The notes beneath the pieces are model-generated. The model was given only the letters and a program-made list of their open reading frames with translations. It did no database searches and was not told the DNA's origin. From Enterobacter sp. Bisph1 (GTDB lineage Bacteria > Pseudomonadota > Gammaproteobacteria > Enterobacterales > Enterobacteriaceae): a stretch of 64,000 nt of DNA. The stretch is from assembly GCF_000814905.1 (NCBI RefSeq), contig NZ_JXAG01000050.1, positions 225,420 through 289,419 of the forward strand, in the 5' to 3' direction. The stretch's first letter is position 1. Every line of letters begins with the position of its first letter. A program made the translations under genes and the position numbers. Of the stretch, positions 1-9,401 are shown in pieces.

Positions 1-256
1 TCTGCTGGGCTGCGCCGCCGTTGCGGCTGTAGAGAATTTTATAGCTGTCATTGACGCAATGACCGACCACCTGCGAGCCTGGCTGGTCGGCCTGATCGTT
101 AGGAACAATGGTGAGGGTAAATCCCGATTCCGGCACGCCATTGTTGATAATGCGCTGCTGAATATCCGTTTTTACGCGTTCGCACGAATCCGGTGCGGCA
201 AATGCCGGCACGGAACCCGCCAGCAGTAACGCACAAAGCCAACGTGAATAATGCAT
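1..256 (-). CDS. ynfD: YnfD-like DUF1161 periplasmic protein (3' end outside window)
   Basis: The reading frame starts with ATG at 254-256, preceded by an AAGGAG ribosome site, and runs off the left edge after about 85 codons. It opens with a signal peptide ending in VPAFA, followed by a mature part with a Cys near the start (PDSCERVK) and a second Cys in VVGHCVND, the two-cysteine pattern of DUF1161 proteins such as E. coli YnfD. The function of the family is unknown. The position next to divergent ynfC matches E. coli and supports the name. The C-terminus is not visible. Confidence 0.8.
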   Translation of the reverse strand, partial: MHYSRWLCALLLAGSVPAFAAPDSCERVKTDIQQRIINNGVPESGFTLTIVPNDQADQPGSQVVGHCVNDSYKILYSRNGGAAQQ

Positions 257-607
257 TCTCATCTCCTTCTGTTTTGTCTGCTCTAAGCTTAGCATTTGTG
301 ACGCCCGCGCAAGGTAAATCTCTGAAAAATGTGAATAAGCATGATAACGCATTTTTTAAGACTGCATTTATAAGACGGATGCACCGCGTAAGACATTCGC
401 CGCAATGGCTACTTTTATTCCGAATTACGTCTGGTAATGGCCCAGCCTGCGTTTCGTTGATTTACAGGCTCACGAGTACAGGCGAAAGGGGTTCTGTGTG
501 GGCGCTGTTTTTGGCCAGGCCATCGTTATGCGCAATAAGTGATTGCCATAGGTAACAGAGGTTTTGCTAATATAAGCTCATTACAAAAGTATAATGTGGT
601 GAACTGA
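257..607. other. Intergenic region between ynfD and ynfC
   Basis: This 351-bp divergent gap must hold the promoters of ynfD (left) and ynfC (right). An AT-rich stretch near 566-600 with TATAAT-like text at 589-594 could be the ynfC promoter. An open frame crosses the gap from 193, but its protein is basic, low-complexity and unlike any family I know. I see no RNA gene or repeat. Confidence 0.5.
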
Positions 608-1318
608 TTGAAAAAGCAGCTATTACTTATCTCCCTGGCGCTGGCACTTGCCGGGTGTGATAAGCCCGAAGGACCGGTTTCCTACACGCCAGAAATGGCA
701 AGTTTCTCGAATGAATTCGATTTCGATCCCCTGCGTGGTCCGGTAAAAGATTTCAGCCAGACGTTGCTTAACGAGAAAGGCGAAGTCACCAAACGCGTGA
801 CCGGCACGATGTCGAAAGAGGGCTGTTTCGATACGCTGGAGCTGCACGACCTGGAGAACAATACCGGCGTGTCGCTGGTGCTGGAGGCGAATTACTATCT
901 CGATGCCGAATCGAAAGAGAAGCGCCTGCGTTTACAGGGAAAATGCCAGTTGGCGGAGTTTCCCTCAGCGGGCGTGAGCTGGGATACCGACGATAACGGC
1001 TTTATCGTGCGCGCCACGGGTAAAGAGATAGAGGTTAACTACCGCTACGACAGTGAAGGTTATCCCCTCGGAAAAACCACGGCCTCAAAAGATGCCCGGC
1101 TGACGGTATCGTCTACCCCTTCGCAAAATAAGCGTAAAAAGCTTGATTACACCGCCGTGAGTACGCTGAATGATAAGCCGCTGGGGAAAGTGAAGCAGAC
1201 CTGTGAATATGACAGCCACGATAATCCGCTGAGTTGTAACCTGGTGATTGTGGATGAAAGCGTCTCACCGCAGGTCACCCATCAATACAACATCAAAAAT
1301 ACCATCGCCTATTATTGA
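608..1318 (+). CDS. ynfC: YnfC family lipoprotein (UPF0257)
   Basis: A 236-aa protein with a short basic N-terminus, a hydrophobic stretch and the lipobox LAGC with Cys17, so it should be lipidated and membrane-anchored. The rest is hydrophilic and beta-rich, with several Tyr/Asp-rich turns. The length and the place beside convergent speG match E. coli YnfC. The function is unknown. The start used is TTG at 608: no in-frame ATG precedes the signal sequence, and the lipobox spacing only makes sense from here. Confidence 0.85.
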   Translation: MKKQLLLISLALALAGCDKPEGPVSYTPEMASFSNEFDFDPLRGPVKDFSQTLLNEKGEVTKRVTGTMSKEGCFDTLELHDLENNTGVSLVLEANYYLDAESKEKRLRLQGKCQLAEFPSAGVSWDTDDNGFIVRATGKEIEVNYRYDSEGYPLGKTTASKDARLTVSSTPSQNKRKKLDYTAVSTLNDKPLGKVKQTCEYDSHDNPLSCNLVIVDESVSPQVTHQYNIKNTIAYY

Positions 1319-1337
1319 TACCGCCGACCGCCGCGCG

Positions 1338-1898
1338 TTACTGCGCGGTGGGTTTTAGCAGCGTCGGGCCGCCGGTTTTGTGGGTCTCCAGATATTGCTG
1401 CTGGAAAATACACATGCGAATGGTGTTGCGGTACTCGCCGTTAATAAAGAACTCGTGGATCAGTTCGCCTTCAACCTGGAATCCCAGCTTGCGATAGATA
1501 TGAATCGCCTTTTCGTTCTCTTTATCGACAATCAAATAGAGCTTATAGAGATTCAATACCGTAAAGCCGTAATCCATCGCCAGCTTAGCCGCTCTTGACG
1601 CCAGCCCTTTGCCCTGAAAATCCGGCGAAATAATAATTTGAAACTCTGCCCGCCGGTGCACATGGTTGATTTCAACCAGCTCGACCAGACCGGCTTTTTC
1701 ACCGTCGCACTCCACCACAAACCGGCGCTCGCTCTGATCGTGAATATGCTTGTCATAGAGATCGGAAAGTTCAACAAAGGCCTCGTAAGGCTCTTCAAAC
1801 CAGTAGCGCATGACGCTGGCGTTGTTATCGAGTTGGTGAACGAAGCGCAGATCCTCACGCTCAAGAGGGCGCAGGCGGACGGAATAAGCGTCACTCAT
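1338..1898 (-). CDS. speG: Spermidine N1-acetyltransferase
   Basis: A 186-aa GNAT enzyme that acetylates spermidine and spermine with acetyl-CoA to neutralise polyamine excess, acting in the cytoplasm as a dodecamer in known homologues. The sequence opens [17 protein letters not shown] and contains the acetyl-CoA loop near [10 protein letters not shown] and the [17 protein letters not shown] C-terminal segment (here [13 protein letters not shown]). The frame is open further upstream, but the ATG at 1896-1898 follows an AAGGA site and gives the E. coli length. It is convergent with ynfC and downstream of ynfB, as in E. coli. Confidence 0.95.
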   Translation of the reverse strand: MSDAYSVRLRPLEREDLRFVHQLDNNASVMRYWFEEPYEAFVELSDLYDKHIHDQSERRFVVECDGEKAGLVELVEINHVHRRAEFQIIISPDFQGKGLASRAAKLAMDYGFTVLNLYKLYLIVDKENEKAIHIYRKLGFQVEGELIHEFFINGEYRNTIRMCIFQQQYLETHKTGGPTLLKPTAQ

Positions 1899-1951
1899 GA
1901 AAAATCCTTGTAACCTGAAAGGGCCATGGGCGCTGTTCGCGCCCCGGGCTA

Positions 1952-2290
1952 TTAATGAATGTTCTGACCGGTGCGGCGATCGAGACAGCGCAGGGTGTTG
2001 GGTTCCCAGTACGCGTTGACATTGCTGCTTTGCAGGCATTTGTCTTTGGTATCAAAAGCGGCGTCGGCTTTATCCCACTCGGTTTCTTCGCGCCTGTTGA
2101 TTTTTTTGCGCAGGGAGCGGGTGTCATCCCACTGCTCTTTTTCCATCGTTGCGGCCTGGCGGCTACGGGCATTATCGCCAGATTCAATGATCAGACGGTT
2201 GGTTTCGGCCAGTGCGGTAGTGGTATACACGATGGCACCCAACGCCAGCATCGCGGTGAGGCACAGACGTTTGCCAAGTGTGTTAGTCAT
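1952..2290 (-). CDS. ynfB: YnfB, exported UPF0482/DUF1283 protein
   Basis: A 112-aa protein with a cleavable signal peptide ending TTTALA before ETNRL. The mature part is short, highly charged and rich in Arg, Glu and Asp, with two Cys (DKCLQ and LRCLDRR) that may form a disulfide in the periplasm. The ATG at 2288-2290 after AAAGGAT is chosen over an upstream in-frame ATG because it places the signal peptide at the N-terminus and gives the family length. It lies upstream of speG in the same direction, as in E. coli. Function unknown. Confidence 0.9.
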   Translation of the reverse strand: MTNTLGKRLCLTAMLALGAIVYTTTALAETNRLIIESGDNARSRQAATMEKEQWDDTRSLRKKINRREETEWDKADAAFDTKDKCLQSSNVNAYWEPNTLRCLDRRTGQNIH

Positions 2291-2436
2291 TACAATATCC
2301 TTTAATCGAGTAACAAAGAGGTGCACATAAAACCTATTCTATGCGAACTCTCAAAGCCTGGGTAGCGGGTCTCTACCCAGGTTAGTCTGATAATCAGTTA
2401 TCATAGTTCAACCTAATGCGAATAAAATTGCGCCTG

Positions 2437-2763
2437 ATGTTGAAAACAACTCTTCTGTTCTTTGCCACCGCGCTGTGTGAAATCCTCGGCTGTTATTTAC
2501 CATGGTTATGGCTCAAACGCGGTGCGACGCCGCTGTTGCTGCTGCCTGCAGGGCTGGCTCTGATGCTATTCGTCTGGTTATTAACGCTGCATCCGGCGGC
2601 GAGCGGTCGCGTGTATGCTGCTTACGGCGGCGTTTATGTCTGTACCGCGTTAATCTGGTTACGGGTGGTTGATGGCGTCAAGCTCAGCTTTTACGACTGG
2701 ATGGGCGCGGCGATTGCCCTTTGCGGCATGATGATAATCGTTGCCGGATGGGGACGTGCCTAA
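2437..2763 (+). CDS. ynfA: YnfA inner membrane protein (UPF0060)
   Basis: A 108-aa hydrophobic protein with four predicted membrane helices, the layout of small drug-efflux (EMR-like) subunits. The conserved block [18 protein letters not shown] is intact, as is Glu15 in [12 protein letters not shown]. Two in-frame ATGs exist; the one at 2437 gives [15 protein letters not shown], the same N-terminus and length as E. coli YnfA, so the upstream one at 2416 is not used here. Family members have been linked to export of cationic compounds, but the native substrate is not known. Confidence 0.9.
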   Translation: MLKTTLLFFATALCEILGCYLPWLWLKRGATPLLLLPAGLALMLFVWLLTLHPAASGRVYAAYGGVYVCTALIWLRVVDGVKLSFYDWMGAAIALCGMMIIVAGWGRA

Positions 2764-2811
2764 GTTAAGCGTTAATTTTTTGTGATCGAATACGGTTTTT
2801 TCGCTAGTTAT

Positions 2812-2823
2812 ACTTGTATGGTA
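2812..2823. promoter_or_regulatory. Candidate RspR operator upstream of rspA
   Basis: The plus strand reads ACTTGTATGGTA, whose reverse complement TACCATACAAGT matches TACCATTCTAGT upstream of ydfI at 10 of 12 positions. It lies about 60 bp before the rspA start. RspR (gene at 8626-9312) is a known repressor of rspAB in E. coli. The assignment to RspR is inference. Confidence 0.4.
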
Positions 2824-2879
2824 GTAGTTCAGATGGATAAATATCAGCCATCACGTCAACCGTTGCAAGGAACAAAACG

Positions 2880-4094
2880 ATGAAAATTGTTGGAGCTGAC
2901 GTTTATGTCACCTGTCCGGGTCGCAATTTTGTCACATTAAAAATCACCACCGACGACGGGCTTATCGGGCTGGGTGATGCCACGCTTAACGGCCGCGAAC
3001 TCTCTGTTGCTTCGTATTTAAAAGATCATCTCTGCCCGCAGCTGATAGGTCGCGATGCGCACCGCATTGAAGATATCTGGCAATTTTTCTACAAAGGGGC
3101 TTACTGGCGGCGGGGACCGGTGACGATGTCGGCCATCTCCGCCATCGATACGGCGCTGTGGGATATCAAAGCCAAAGCCGCCAATATGCCGCTTTACCAG
3201 CTGCTGGGCGGCGCATCGCGCGATGGCGTGATGGTCTATTGCCACACCACCGGCCAGACCATTGACGACGTGCTGGAAGATTATGCCCGGCATAAAGAGA
3301 TGGGCTTTAAAGCGATTCGCGTGCAGTGCGGCGTGCCGGGCATGGAAACCACCTACGGGATGGCGAAAGGTAAGGGGCTTGCTTACGAACCGGCGACAAA
3401 AGGGCAGTGGCCGGAAGAGCAGCTCTGGTCGACGGAAAAATATCTCGATTTCACCCCCAAACTGTTTGAGGCCGTGCGCAGCAAATTCGGCTTTAACGAA
3501 CATCTGCTGCACGATATGCACCACCGGCTGACACCAATCGAAGCGGCGCGCTTTGGCAAGAGTATTGAACCTTATCGTCTGTTCTGGATGGAAGATCCCA
3601 CCGTTGCGGAAAACCAGGCCTGCTTCCGTCTGATTCGCCAGCATACCGTTACGCCGATCGCCGTCGGCGAGGTATTTAACAGTATCTGGGATTGCAAACA
3701 ACTGATCGAAGAACAGCTGATCGACTATATCCGCACAACAATCACCCACGCAGGCGGTATTAGCGGCATGCGCCGCATCGCTGATTTTGCCTCGCTCTAC
3801 CAGGTACGCACCGGCTCTCACGGTCCGTCCGATTTGTCGCCGATTTGTCATGCCGCCGCGCTGCATTTCGATCTATGGGTGCCCAATTTCGGCGTGCAGG
3901 AATATATGGGTTATTCAGAGCAAATGCTGGAGGTTTTCCCCCATAGCTGGCGCTTTGATAACGGCTATATGCACCCGGGCGACAAACCTGGTCTGGGCAT
4001 TGAGTTTGATGAAAAGCGGGCGGCGAAATACCCCTACGATCCCGCCTGTCTGCCCGTCGCCCGGCTGGAAGATGGCACCTTATGGAACTGGTAA
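2880..4094 (+). CDS. rspA: RspA, enolase-superfamily mannonate dehydratase-like protein
   Basis: A 404-aa protein of the mandelate racemase/enolase superfamily, ManD group, which dehydrates D-mannonate (often slowly) to 2-keto-3-deoxygluconate with Mg2+. The N-terminal capping domain covers roughly residues 1-120. The barrel carries the metal ligands in DMHHRL, WMEDPT and VGEVFNS, and the late SHGPSDLSP His motif. The start ATG follows AAGGAACAAAACG. rspB begins 14 nt after the stop, so the two form an operon. In E. coli it was first described as a starvation-sensing protein. Confidence 0.95.
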   Translation: MKIVGADVYVTCPGRNFVTLKITTDDGLIGLGDATLNGRELSVASYLKDHLCPQLIGRDAHRIEDIWQFFYKGAYWRRGPVTMSAISAIDTALWDIKAKAANMPLYQLLGGASRDGVMVYCHTTGQTIDDVLEDYARHKEMGFKAIRVQCGVPGMETTYGMAKGKGLAYEPATKGQWPEEQLWSTEKYLDFTPKLFEAVRSKFGFNEHLLHDMHHRLTPIEAARFGKSIEPYRLFWMEDPTVAENQACFRLIRQHTVTPIAVGEVFNSIWDCKQLIEEQLIDYIRTTITHAGGISGMRRIADFASLYQVRTGSHGPSDLSPICHAAALHFDLWVPNFGVQEYMGYSEQMLEVFPHSWRFDNGYMHPGDKPGLGIEFDEKRAAKYPYDPACLPVARLEDGTLWNW

Positions 4095-4108
4095 CGGAGA
4101 AACGCGAA

Positions 4109-5125
4109 ATGAAAAGTGTGGTGATAGAACAGCCCAATCAGCTAACCCTCGCCGAGCGCCCGGTGCCGCAACCTGCCGCCGGGGAAGTGCGCGTCAAAGT
4201 CTCCCTTGCCGGGATCTGCGGTTCCGACAGCCATATCTACCGCGGGCATAACCCGTTTGCCCGCTATCCACGCGTGATTGGTCATGAATTCTTCGGGGTC
4301 ATTGATGCCCTGGGCGACGGTGTTTCAACCGCCCGGCTGGGTGAGCGTGTGGTTGTCGATCCGGTCATCAGCTGCGGACATTGCTATCCCTGTTCGATTG
4401 GCAAACCGAATGTCTGTACCGAACTGGTGGTGCTGGGCGTGCATCGTGACGGCGGCTTTAGTGAATATGCCACGGTTCCGGCGGCTAACGCCTGGCCTGT
4501 CCCAGACTCGATTGCCGATAAAGATGCGGTAATGATCGAGCCTTTTACCATTGCGGCGAATGTTACCGGCCAGGTTAGCCCGCAGGCGCATGATATTGCG
4601 CTGATCTATGGTGCCGGTCCGATGGGACTAACCACTTTACAGGCGCTGAAAGGGGTGTACGGCGTTAAGCAGGTGATTGTTGCCGACCGCATTGATGAGC
4701 GGCTGGCGATGGCCGAGCGCAGCGGTGCGGATTGGGTAATTAACAATAGCCAGCGCCCGTTACAGGAGACGCTGGCAGGAAAGGGGGTAAAACCAACGTT
4801 GATCGTCGATGCGGCATGTCATCCGGCAATCTTACAGGAAGCCATTGCGCTGGCGTCACCGGCGGCGCGCATTGTGATAATGGGCTTTTCCAGCGAACCC
4901 AGCCAGATAATCCAGCAGGGGATCACCGGCAAAGAGCTATCGATTTTCTCCTCGCGGCTCAATGCCGGGAAATTCCCGCAGGTGATCGACTGGCTGGCGC
5001 GCGGGCTGATTAGCCCAGCCCTACTTGTGACACATCAATTTGATTATCAACATGTCACCGATGCGATTGAACTGTTTGAAAAAGATCAGCGGCAGTGCTG
5101 TAAGGTCTTATTAACATTCAATTAA
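4109..5125 (+). CDS. rspB: RspB, zinc-binding alcohol dehydrogenase
   Basis: A 338-aa medium-chain dehydrogenase that should oxidise a polyol or sugar alcohol with NAD(P)+. Catalytic zinc ligands are visible in GICGSDSH and GHEFFG, the structural zinc lobe in SCGHCYPCSIGKPNVC, and the nucleotide fold at YGAGPMGL. The frame opens at 4082 inside rspA, but the ATG at 4109 after GGAG gives the E. coli N-terminus MKSxxIExPNQL. It is co-transcribed with rspA. The natural substrate is not established; L-gulonate-type acids or polyols are candidates. Confidence 0.92.
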   Translation: MKSVVIEQPNQLTLAERPVPQPAAGEVRVKVSLAGICGSDSHIYRGHNPFARYPRVIGHEFFGVIDALGDGVSTARLGERVVVDPVISCGHCYPCSIGKPNVCTELVVLGVHRDGGFSEYATVPAANAWPVPDSIADKDAVMIEPFTIAANVTGQVSPQAHDIALIYGAGPMGLTTLQALKGVYGVKQVIVADRIDERLAMAERSGADWVINNSQRPLQETLAGKGVKPTLIVDAACHPAILQEAIALASPAARIVIMGFSSEPSQIIQQGITGKELSIFSSRLNAGKFPQVIDWLARGLISPALLVTHQFDYQHVTDAIELFEKDQRQCCKVLLTFN

Positions 5126-5182
5126 CTACCACGAAAAATGCGGTTAAGCGGTACGCATACTTCTTTTTTCGAGATAGCCATT

Positions 5183-6556
5183 ATGACGCAAGTAAAAGCA
5201 GAAAGAACGACCTCGGATCTGGTTAAAGCGGCGGTATCCGGCTGGCTGGGTACGGCTCTGGAATTTATGGATTTTCAGCTTTACTCACTCGGCGCGGCGC
5301 TGGTGTTCCATGAGATTTTCTTCCCGGAACAATCCGCTGCGATGGCGCTGATCCTCGCCATGGGCACCTACGGCGCAGGCTACGTAGCGCGCATTATCGG
5401 CGCGTTTTTCTTTGGTAAAATGGGCGACCGTCTGGGGCGTAAAAAAGTCCTGTTTATCACCATTACTATGATGGGCATCTGTACGACGCTCATCGGTTTC
5501 TTACCGACCTACGCGCAAATTGGTATTTTCGCGCCGGTGCTACTGGTGACGCTACGTATTATTCAGGGGCTGGGGGCCGGTGCGGAAATATCCGGTGCCG
5601 GCACCATGCTCGCGGAGTATGCGCCTAAAGGCAAGCGCGGCATTATCTCTTCGCTGGTGGCGATGGGCACCAACTGCGGCACCCTTAGCGCCACCGCAAT
5701 CTGGGCGGTGATGTTCTTCGCTCTCGATCGTGAAGCGCTGCTGGACTGGGGCTGGCGCGTACCGTTTATCGCAAGCGTGGTCGTAATGTTGTTCGCCATC
5801 TGGCTGCGTATGAATCTGAAAGAGAGTCCGGTGTTCGAGCAGGTTCATGAAGGTGCGCAACCGCCGGCGACGAACGGAAATGAAACGGGCCTCGGCGCGA
5901 TGTTTCGCAGTAAATCCTTCTGGCTGGCGACCGGGCTGCGGTTTGGCCAGGCGGGAAATTCCGGTTTGATTCAGACCTTTCTTGCCGGGTATCTGGTGCA
6001 GACGCTGCTGTTTGAAAAACGCATTCCCACCGATGCACTGATGATAAGTTCGATTATTGGTTTTATTACCATTCCGCTGCTGGGGTGGCTGTCAGACAAG
6101 GTGGGTCGCCGTTTGCCCTATATCTGCCTGTGTATTTCGTCGATGATCATCGCGTATCCCATGATAGCGGTAATCGTCGATAAGAGTTACAGCCCCGGCG
6201 TTATCATGCTGTCGATTATCGTGATTCATAACGTGGCCGTACTGGGGCTGTTCGCGCTGGAAAATATCACTATGGCGGAGATGTTTGGTTCACGAAACCG
6301 CTTTACGCGCATGGCTATCTCAAAAGAGACGGGTGGGCTGGTGGCGGTAGGTTTCGGCCCGGTGCTGGCGGGGATCTTCTGTAATATGACCGGATCCTGG
6401 TGGCCTATCGTCGCCATGCTGATTGCCTATTCAGTGATTGGCCTGATCTCGGCGCTGCTGATGCCGGAAGTGCGCGACCGCGATCTGAATATTCTTGAAG
6501 ATGCCGCAGAAACGCAGGTTAACCGCCAACCGCTGGCCTCCCATCAGACGCCTTAG
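5183..6556 (+). CDS. ydfJ: YdfJ, MHS-family metabolite transporter, intact
   Basis: A 457-aa major facilitator of the metabolite:H+ symporter type, with twelve hydrophobic segments and the loop motif GKMGDRLGRKKVL between helices 2 and 3. It follows rspB by 57 bp and precedes ydfI, so it probably imports the substrate of this module. The ATG at 5183 is preferred over 5138 because the protein then begins directly with the usual MHS N-terminus. In E. coli K-12 the gene lies at the edge of prophage Qin and is regarded as incomplete; here it is whole. Confidence 0.85.
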   Translation: MTQVKAERTTSDLVKAAVSGWLGTALEFMDFQLYSLGAALVFHEIFFPEQSAAMALILAMGTYGAGYVARIIGAFFFGKMGDRLGRKKVLFITITMMGICTTLIGFLPTYAQIGIFAPVLLVTLRIIQGLGAGAEISGAGTMLAEYAPKGKRGIISSLVAMGTNCGTLSATAIWAVMFFALDREALLDWGWRVPFIASVVVMLFAIWLRMNLKESPVFEQVHEGAQPPATNGNETGLGAMFRSKSFWLATGLRFGQAGNSGLIQTFLAGYLVQTLLFEKRIPTDALMISSIIGFITIPLLGWLSDKVGRRLPYICLCISSMIIAYPMIAVIVDKSYSPGVIMLSIIVIHNVAVLGLFALENITMAEMFGSRNRFTRMAISKETGGLVAVGFGPVLAGIFCNMTGSWWPIVAMLIAYSVIGLISALLMPEVRDRDLNILEDAAETQVNRQPLASHQTP

Positions 6557-6625
6557 CCTCACCAGACGGGCCTGGATGGGACGCATAAATACCCGTTGAA
6601 GTCACAGTTATTCGACATATTTGGT

Positions 6626-6637
6626 TACCATTCTAGT
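6626..6637. promoter_or_regulatory. Candidate RspR operator upstream of ydfI
   Basis: TACCATTCTAGT matches the reverse complement of the motif in front of rspA at 10 of 12 positions. It sits about 100 bp before ydfI. Assignment to RspR is inference from the shared motif and from the regulator gene lying in the same block. Confidence 0.4.
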
Positions 6638-6655
6638 TGGTGTAGTCAGCAAATA

Positions 6656-6686
6656 CTGTCGCAAATCATAGTCTGGTTTGCGACAG
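6656..6686. promoter_or_regulatory. Perfect 10-bp inverted repeat before ydfI
   Basis: CTGTCGCAAA at 6656-6665 and TTTGCGACAG at 6677-6686 are exact reverse complements separated by 11 bp, about 50 bp before the ydfI start. The half-sites are 21 bp apart from centre to centre, two helical turns, which suits a dimeric or tetrameric regulator. No T-run follows, so a terminator is unlikely. Confidence 0.5.
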
Positions 6687-6734
6687 CCCGTAATCTATTG
6701 AACCACTGTTTCACTTAATAAGAAGAGTCCCACC

Positions 6735-8198
6735 ATGGAAAACAGGTTGTTAACGGCGAAAGCCACGTTACCCACTTACGACCGCAGTCAGCTTGCGGTG
6801 CGCATTGTGCACCTCGGTTTTGGTGCCTTCCATCGCGCCCATCAGTCGGTGTATGCCGATATTCTCGCGGCCGATCATCATAGTGACTGGGGTTATTGCG
6901 AGGTCAATCTGATTGGCGGTGAACAACAAATTGCCGATCTCAAGCAGCAGGATAACCTGTACACGGTGGCGGAAATGTCCGCCGACGCATGGACCGCGCG
7001 CGTAGTTGGCGTGGCCCGCCGCGCGTTGCATGCGCAGGTAGATGGTCTGGAAACGGTGCTGGCCGCCATGTGTGAACCGCAGGTGGCGATTGTTTCGCTG
7101 ACCATTACCGAAAAAGGCTATTGCCACTCACCGGCGACGGGCCAACTGATGCTCGAGCATCCGTTAATTGTCGGCGACCTGCAAAATCCGCAGCAGCCGA
7201 AATCGGCGGCAGGCGTGATCGTTGAAGCGCTGGCGCGTCGTAAAGCGGCAGGTTTAGCGCCGTTCAGCGTGATGTCCTGTGACAATATGCCGGAAAACGG
7301 CCATGTCACGCGCAATGTGGTCTGCGCTTATGCACGGGCGGTCGATGCGCAACTGGGCGCGTGGATCGAGGCCAACGTGACCTTCCCGTCAACTATGGTG
7401 GACCGCATTGTTCCGGCGGTAACGGCGGACACGCTGGATAAAATTGAACAGCTGACCGGCGTTCGCGATCCGGCGGGTGTCGCCTGCGAACCGTTCCGCC
7501 AGTGGGTGATAGAAGATAACTTTGTCGCCGGTCGTCCGGCGTGGGAAAAAGCGGGCGCGGAGCTGGTAGCGGATGTGGTGCCGTTTGAAGAGATGAAACT
7601 GCGGATGCTCAACGGCAGTCACTCCTTCCTGGCGTATCTCGGCTATCTGGCTGGTTATCAGCATATTAACGAGTGCATGGAGGATGATAATTATCGTCGT
7701 GCCGCCCACGGCTTAATGCTGAAAGAACAAGCCCCGACGCTGAAAGTGCAGGGCGTGGATTTGGCGCATTATGCCGATCTGCTGATTGCGCGCTACAGCA
7801 ACCCGGCGTTGCGCCACCGTACCTGGCAAATCGCCATGGACGGGAGCCAGAAGCTGCCGCAGCGTATGCTGGATTCTGTGCGCTGGCATTTAGCCCATCA
7901 AAGTCACTTCTCTCTGCTGGCGCTGGGTATTGCCGGATGGATGCGCTATGTCGGCGGCGTGGACGAACAGGGGCAGGCGATCGAGGTATGCGATCCGCTG
8001 CTGGCGGTGATTCAACACGCGGTTAACACCAGCGCAGAAGGCGAAGGGCGTGTGCAGGCACTGCTGGGGATCGAGGCGATTTTCGGTAATGAACTGCCGA
8101 AAGAGGCGCGCTTTGTAACTGAAGTGCAAAAAGCCTATTTGACGCTGCTGGAAAAGGGCGCGAAAGCGACGGTGGCGCAGTACGCCGCAGCGCTTTAA
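6735..8198 (+). CDS. ydfI: YdfI, mannitol dehydrogenase-family sugar-acid oxidoreductase
   Basis: A 487-aa NAD-dependent long-chain dehydrogenase of the UxuB/MtlD family, expected to interconvert D-fructuronate and D-mannonate or a related polyol. The nucleotide site lies at the N-terminus in [12 protein letters not shown]; the catalytic-domain motif [17 protein letters not shown] contains the family Lys and Asn-Gly-x-His. Together with RspA, a mannonate dehydratase-like enzyme, it would link fructuronate to 2-keto-3-deoxygluconate. The ATG follows AAGAAGAG. Two candidate operators lie in its promoter region. Confidence 0.9.
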   Translation: MENRLLTAKATLPTYDRSQLAVRIVHLGFGAFHRAHQSVYADILAADHHSDWGYCEVNLIGGEQQIADLKQQDNLYTVAEMSADAWTARVVGVARRALHAQVDGLETVLAAMCEPQVAIVSLTITEKGYCHSPATGQLMLEHPLIVGDLQNPQQPKSAAGVIVEALARRKAAGLAPFSVMSCDNMPENGHVTRNVVCAYARAVDAQLGAWIEANVTFPSTMVDRIVPAVTADTLDKIEQLTGVRDPAGVACEPFRQWVIEDNFVAGRPAWEKAGAELVADVVPFEEMKLRMLNGSHSFLAYLGYLAGYQHINECMEDDNYRRAAHGLMLKEQAPTLKVQGVDLAHYADLLIARYSNPALRHRTWQIAMDGSQKLPQRMLDSVRWHLAHQSHFSLLALGIAGWMRYVGGVDEQGQAIEVCDPLLAVIQHAVNTSAEGEGRVQALLGIEAIFGNELPKEARFVTEVQKAYLTLLEKGAKATVAQYAAAL

Positions 8199-8212
8199 CC
8201 CCGGATAAAACG

Positions 8213-8238
8213 AAGAATGCCGCGCTGGCGGCATTCTT
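8213..8238. terminator. Bidirectional hairpin between ydfI and ydfZ
   Basis: AAGAATGCCGC and GCGGCATTCTT form a perfect 11-bp stem with a GCTG loop, placed between the converging stops of ydfI and ydfZ. Flanking A/T pairs allow use in both directions. Confidence 0.75.
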
Positions 8239-8246
8239 ACTCCCAC

Positions 8247-8450
8247 TCAGTGCAGGCCCAGACGAATCAGTTCAACCGGTTCGAATTTCCCTTCACAGCC
8301 TTCCACTTCCACCGTTTTACTGCGGCGCACTTGCGCAGGGTCTAAACCTTCTGTGTGAATGGCGACGATTTTGCCGATACGGCCGGTGCCATTAATCATC
8401 ACGCGCGTGCCGGTGGTGATAGCGTTACGGTTACGATCATAAGTCATCAT
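8247..8450 (-). CDS. ydfZ: YdfZ, small selenium-associated protein
   Basis: A 67-aa protein beginning [14 protein letters not shown] and ending RLGLH, nearly collinear with E. coli YdfZ, including the single Cys in VEGCEGK. E. coli YdfZ was reported to bind selenium and is induced without oxygen; its biochemical job is unknown. The first ATG, after AAGGAG, is used and gives the same length as in E. coli. A good FNR box lies upstream at 8555-8568. Confidence 0.9.
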   Translation of the reverse strand: MMTYDRNRNAITTGTRVMINGTGRIGKIVAIHTEGLDPAQVRRSKTVEVEGCEGKFEPVELIRLGLH

Positions 8451-8554
8451 GGTGGTTTCTCCTTAAAAAATCCGCAAAAACAAACCGGGGCAGAAGATGT
8501 CCCCGAAAATGGACGACCCTATAAATACGCCTCTGAGGCGATGAGTTTTTGTTT

Positions 8555-8568
8555 TTGATCAAAATCAC
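8555..8568 (-). promoter_or_regulatory. FNR box upstream of ydfZ
   Basis: TTGATCAAAATCAC matches the FNR consensus TTGAT-N4-ATCAA at nine of ten fixed positions. It lies about 105 bp before the ydfZ start, with a TATTTATA -10-like element on the minus strand near 8520-8527. ydfZ is a known FNR target in E. coli, which fits. Confidence 0.65.
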
Positions 8569-8625
8569 ACTTTTTTAGCAGGAAAAAAGTGCGATCGAAT
8601 GCGGATAAGGAGGGGAAAGGAGGCG

Positions 8626-9312
8626 TTACTCTTCGCTAAACCAGTCGCGATTCTCCTGGCGGATGGTTTTCACCGACTCACTAATCTCCTGCAAATGCAG
8701 GGTCATTGCGCGGTCAACGGCGTCCGCATCGCGCTTTTCCAGCGCGCTGAAAATATCCATATGCTGGCGCAGCAACATCTCCGGCGGCGAAACATGATCA
8801 AGGCTCATATAGCGCACGCGGTCGATGGTGGCTTTGATATTTTCAATGGTATCCCACGCCAGCTGACAGTCGGCGATCAGCGCCAGCTTCTGGTGAAAGT
8901 TATCATCGAGTTCGAAAAAATCATTCAGCTGCTTACGTTCAATCGCCGTGCGCTGCTGATTGAGGTTTTGTTCCAGCTGATAGCAGGCGCTATCGTCAAT
9001 CATGGACGCCGCGCGGCGGGCGACAGCGCATTCGATGGCCTGGCGTACAAAACAGCCGTTCCGCACCTGGGTCATGGAGATTTTGTTAACGTAGCTGCCG
9101 CGCTGCGGACGGATCTGAATCAGGCCGTTTTCAGCCAGTTTGATAAAAGCTTCGCGCACCGGCTGGCGTGAAACGTCAAACCGCACCGACACCTCTTTTT
9201 CCGACAGCGGCGTGCCCGGTGGGATCAGGCAATGGACAATATCACGTCGTAAAATGCGGTAAATTTGTTGATTTACTGGCTGTGTAGGGTTGAGTTGCGT
9301 TTCAGCGGCCAT
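8626..9312 (-). CDS. rspR: RspR, GntR/FadR-family repressor of rspAB
   Basis: A 228-aa regulator. Its N-terminal winged helix (residues about 10-80) holds [21 protein letters not shown], and the all-helical FCD effector domain has the metal-binding pattern DDNFH...H. It is very similar to E. coli YdfH/RspR along its whole length. In E. coli the protein represses rspAB. Here the gene stays within the same block as rspA, rspB, ydfJ and ydfI, and two matching motifs lie in front of rspA and ydfI. The inducer is probably a sugar acid. Confidence 0.93.
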   Translation of the reverse strand: MAAETQLNPTQPVNQQIYRILRRDIVHCLIPPGTPLSEKEVSVRFDVSRQPVREAFIKLAENGLIQIRPQRGSYVNKISMTQVRNGCFVRQAIECAVARRAASMIDDSACYQLEQNLNQQRTAIERKQLNDFFELDDNFHQKLALIADCQLAWDTIENIKATIDRVRYMSLDHVSPPEMLLRQHMDIFSALEKRDADAVDRAMTLHLQEISESVKTIRQENRDWFSEE

Positions 9313-9401
9313 TCGCTCTTACTTTTTAAAGGGTTAACCGGGCTACCATACCATTAAATTAGCCCACATCCCATACCCGGCCCGCAGGCCGGGCGGGTTC
9401 A

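Noticed and set aside
193..555. Plus-strand open frame of 120 codons overlapping the start of ynfD
   Set aside because: It covers the ynfD signal-peptide region antisense, has no ribosome site and a random-looking basic composition.
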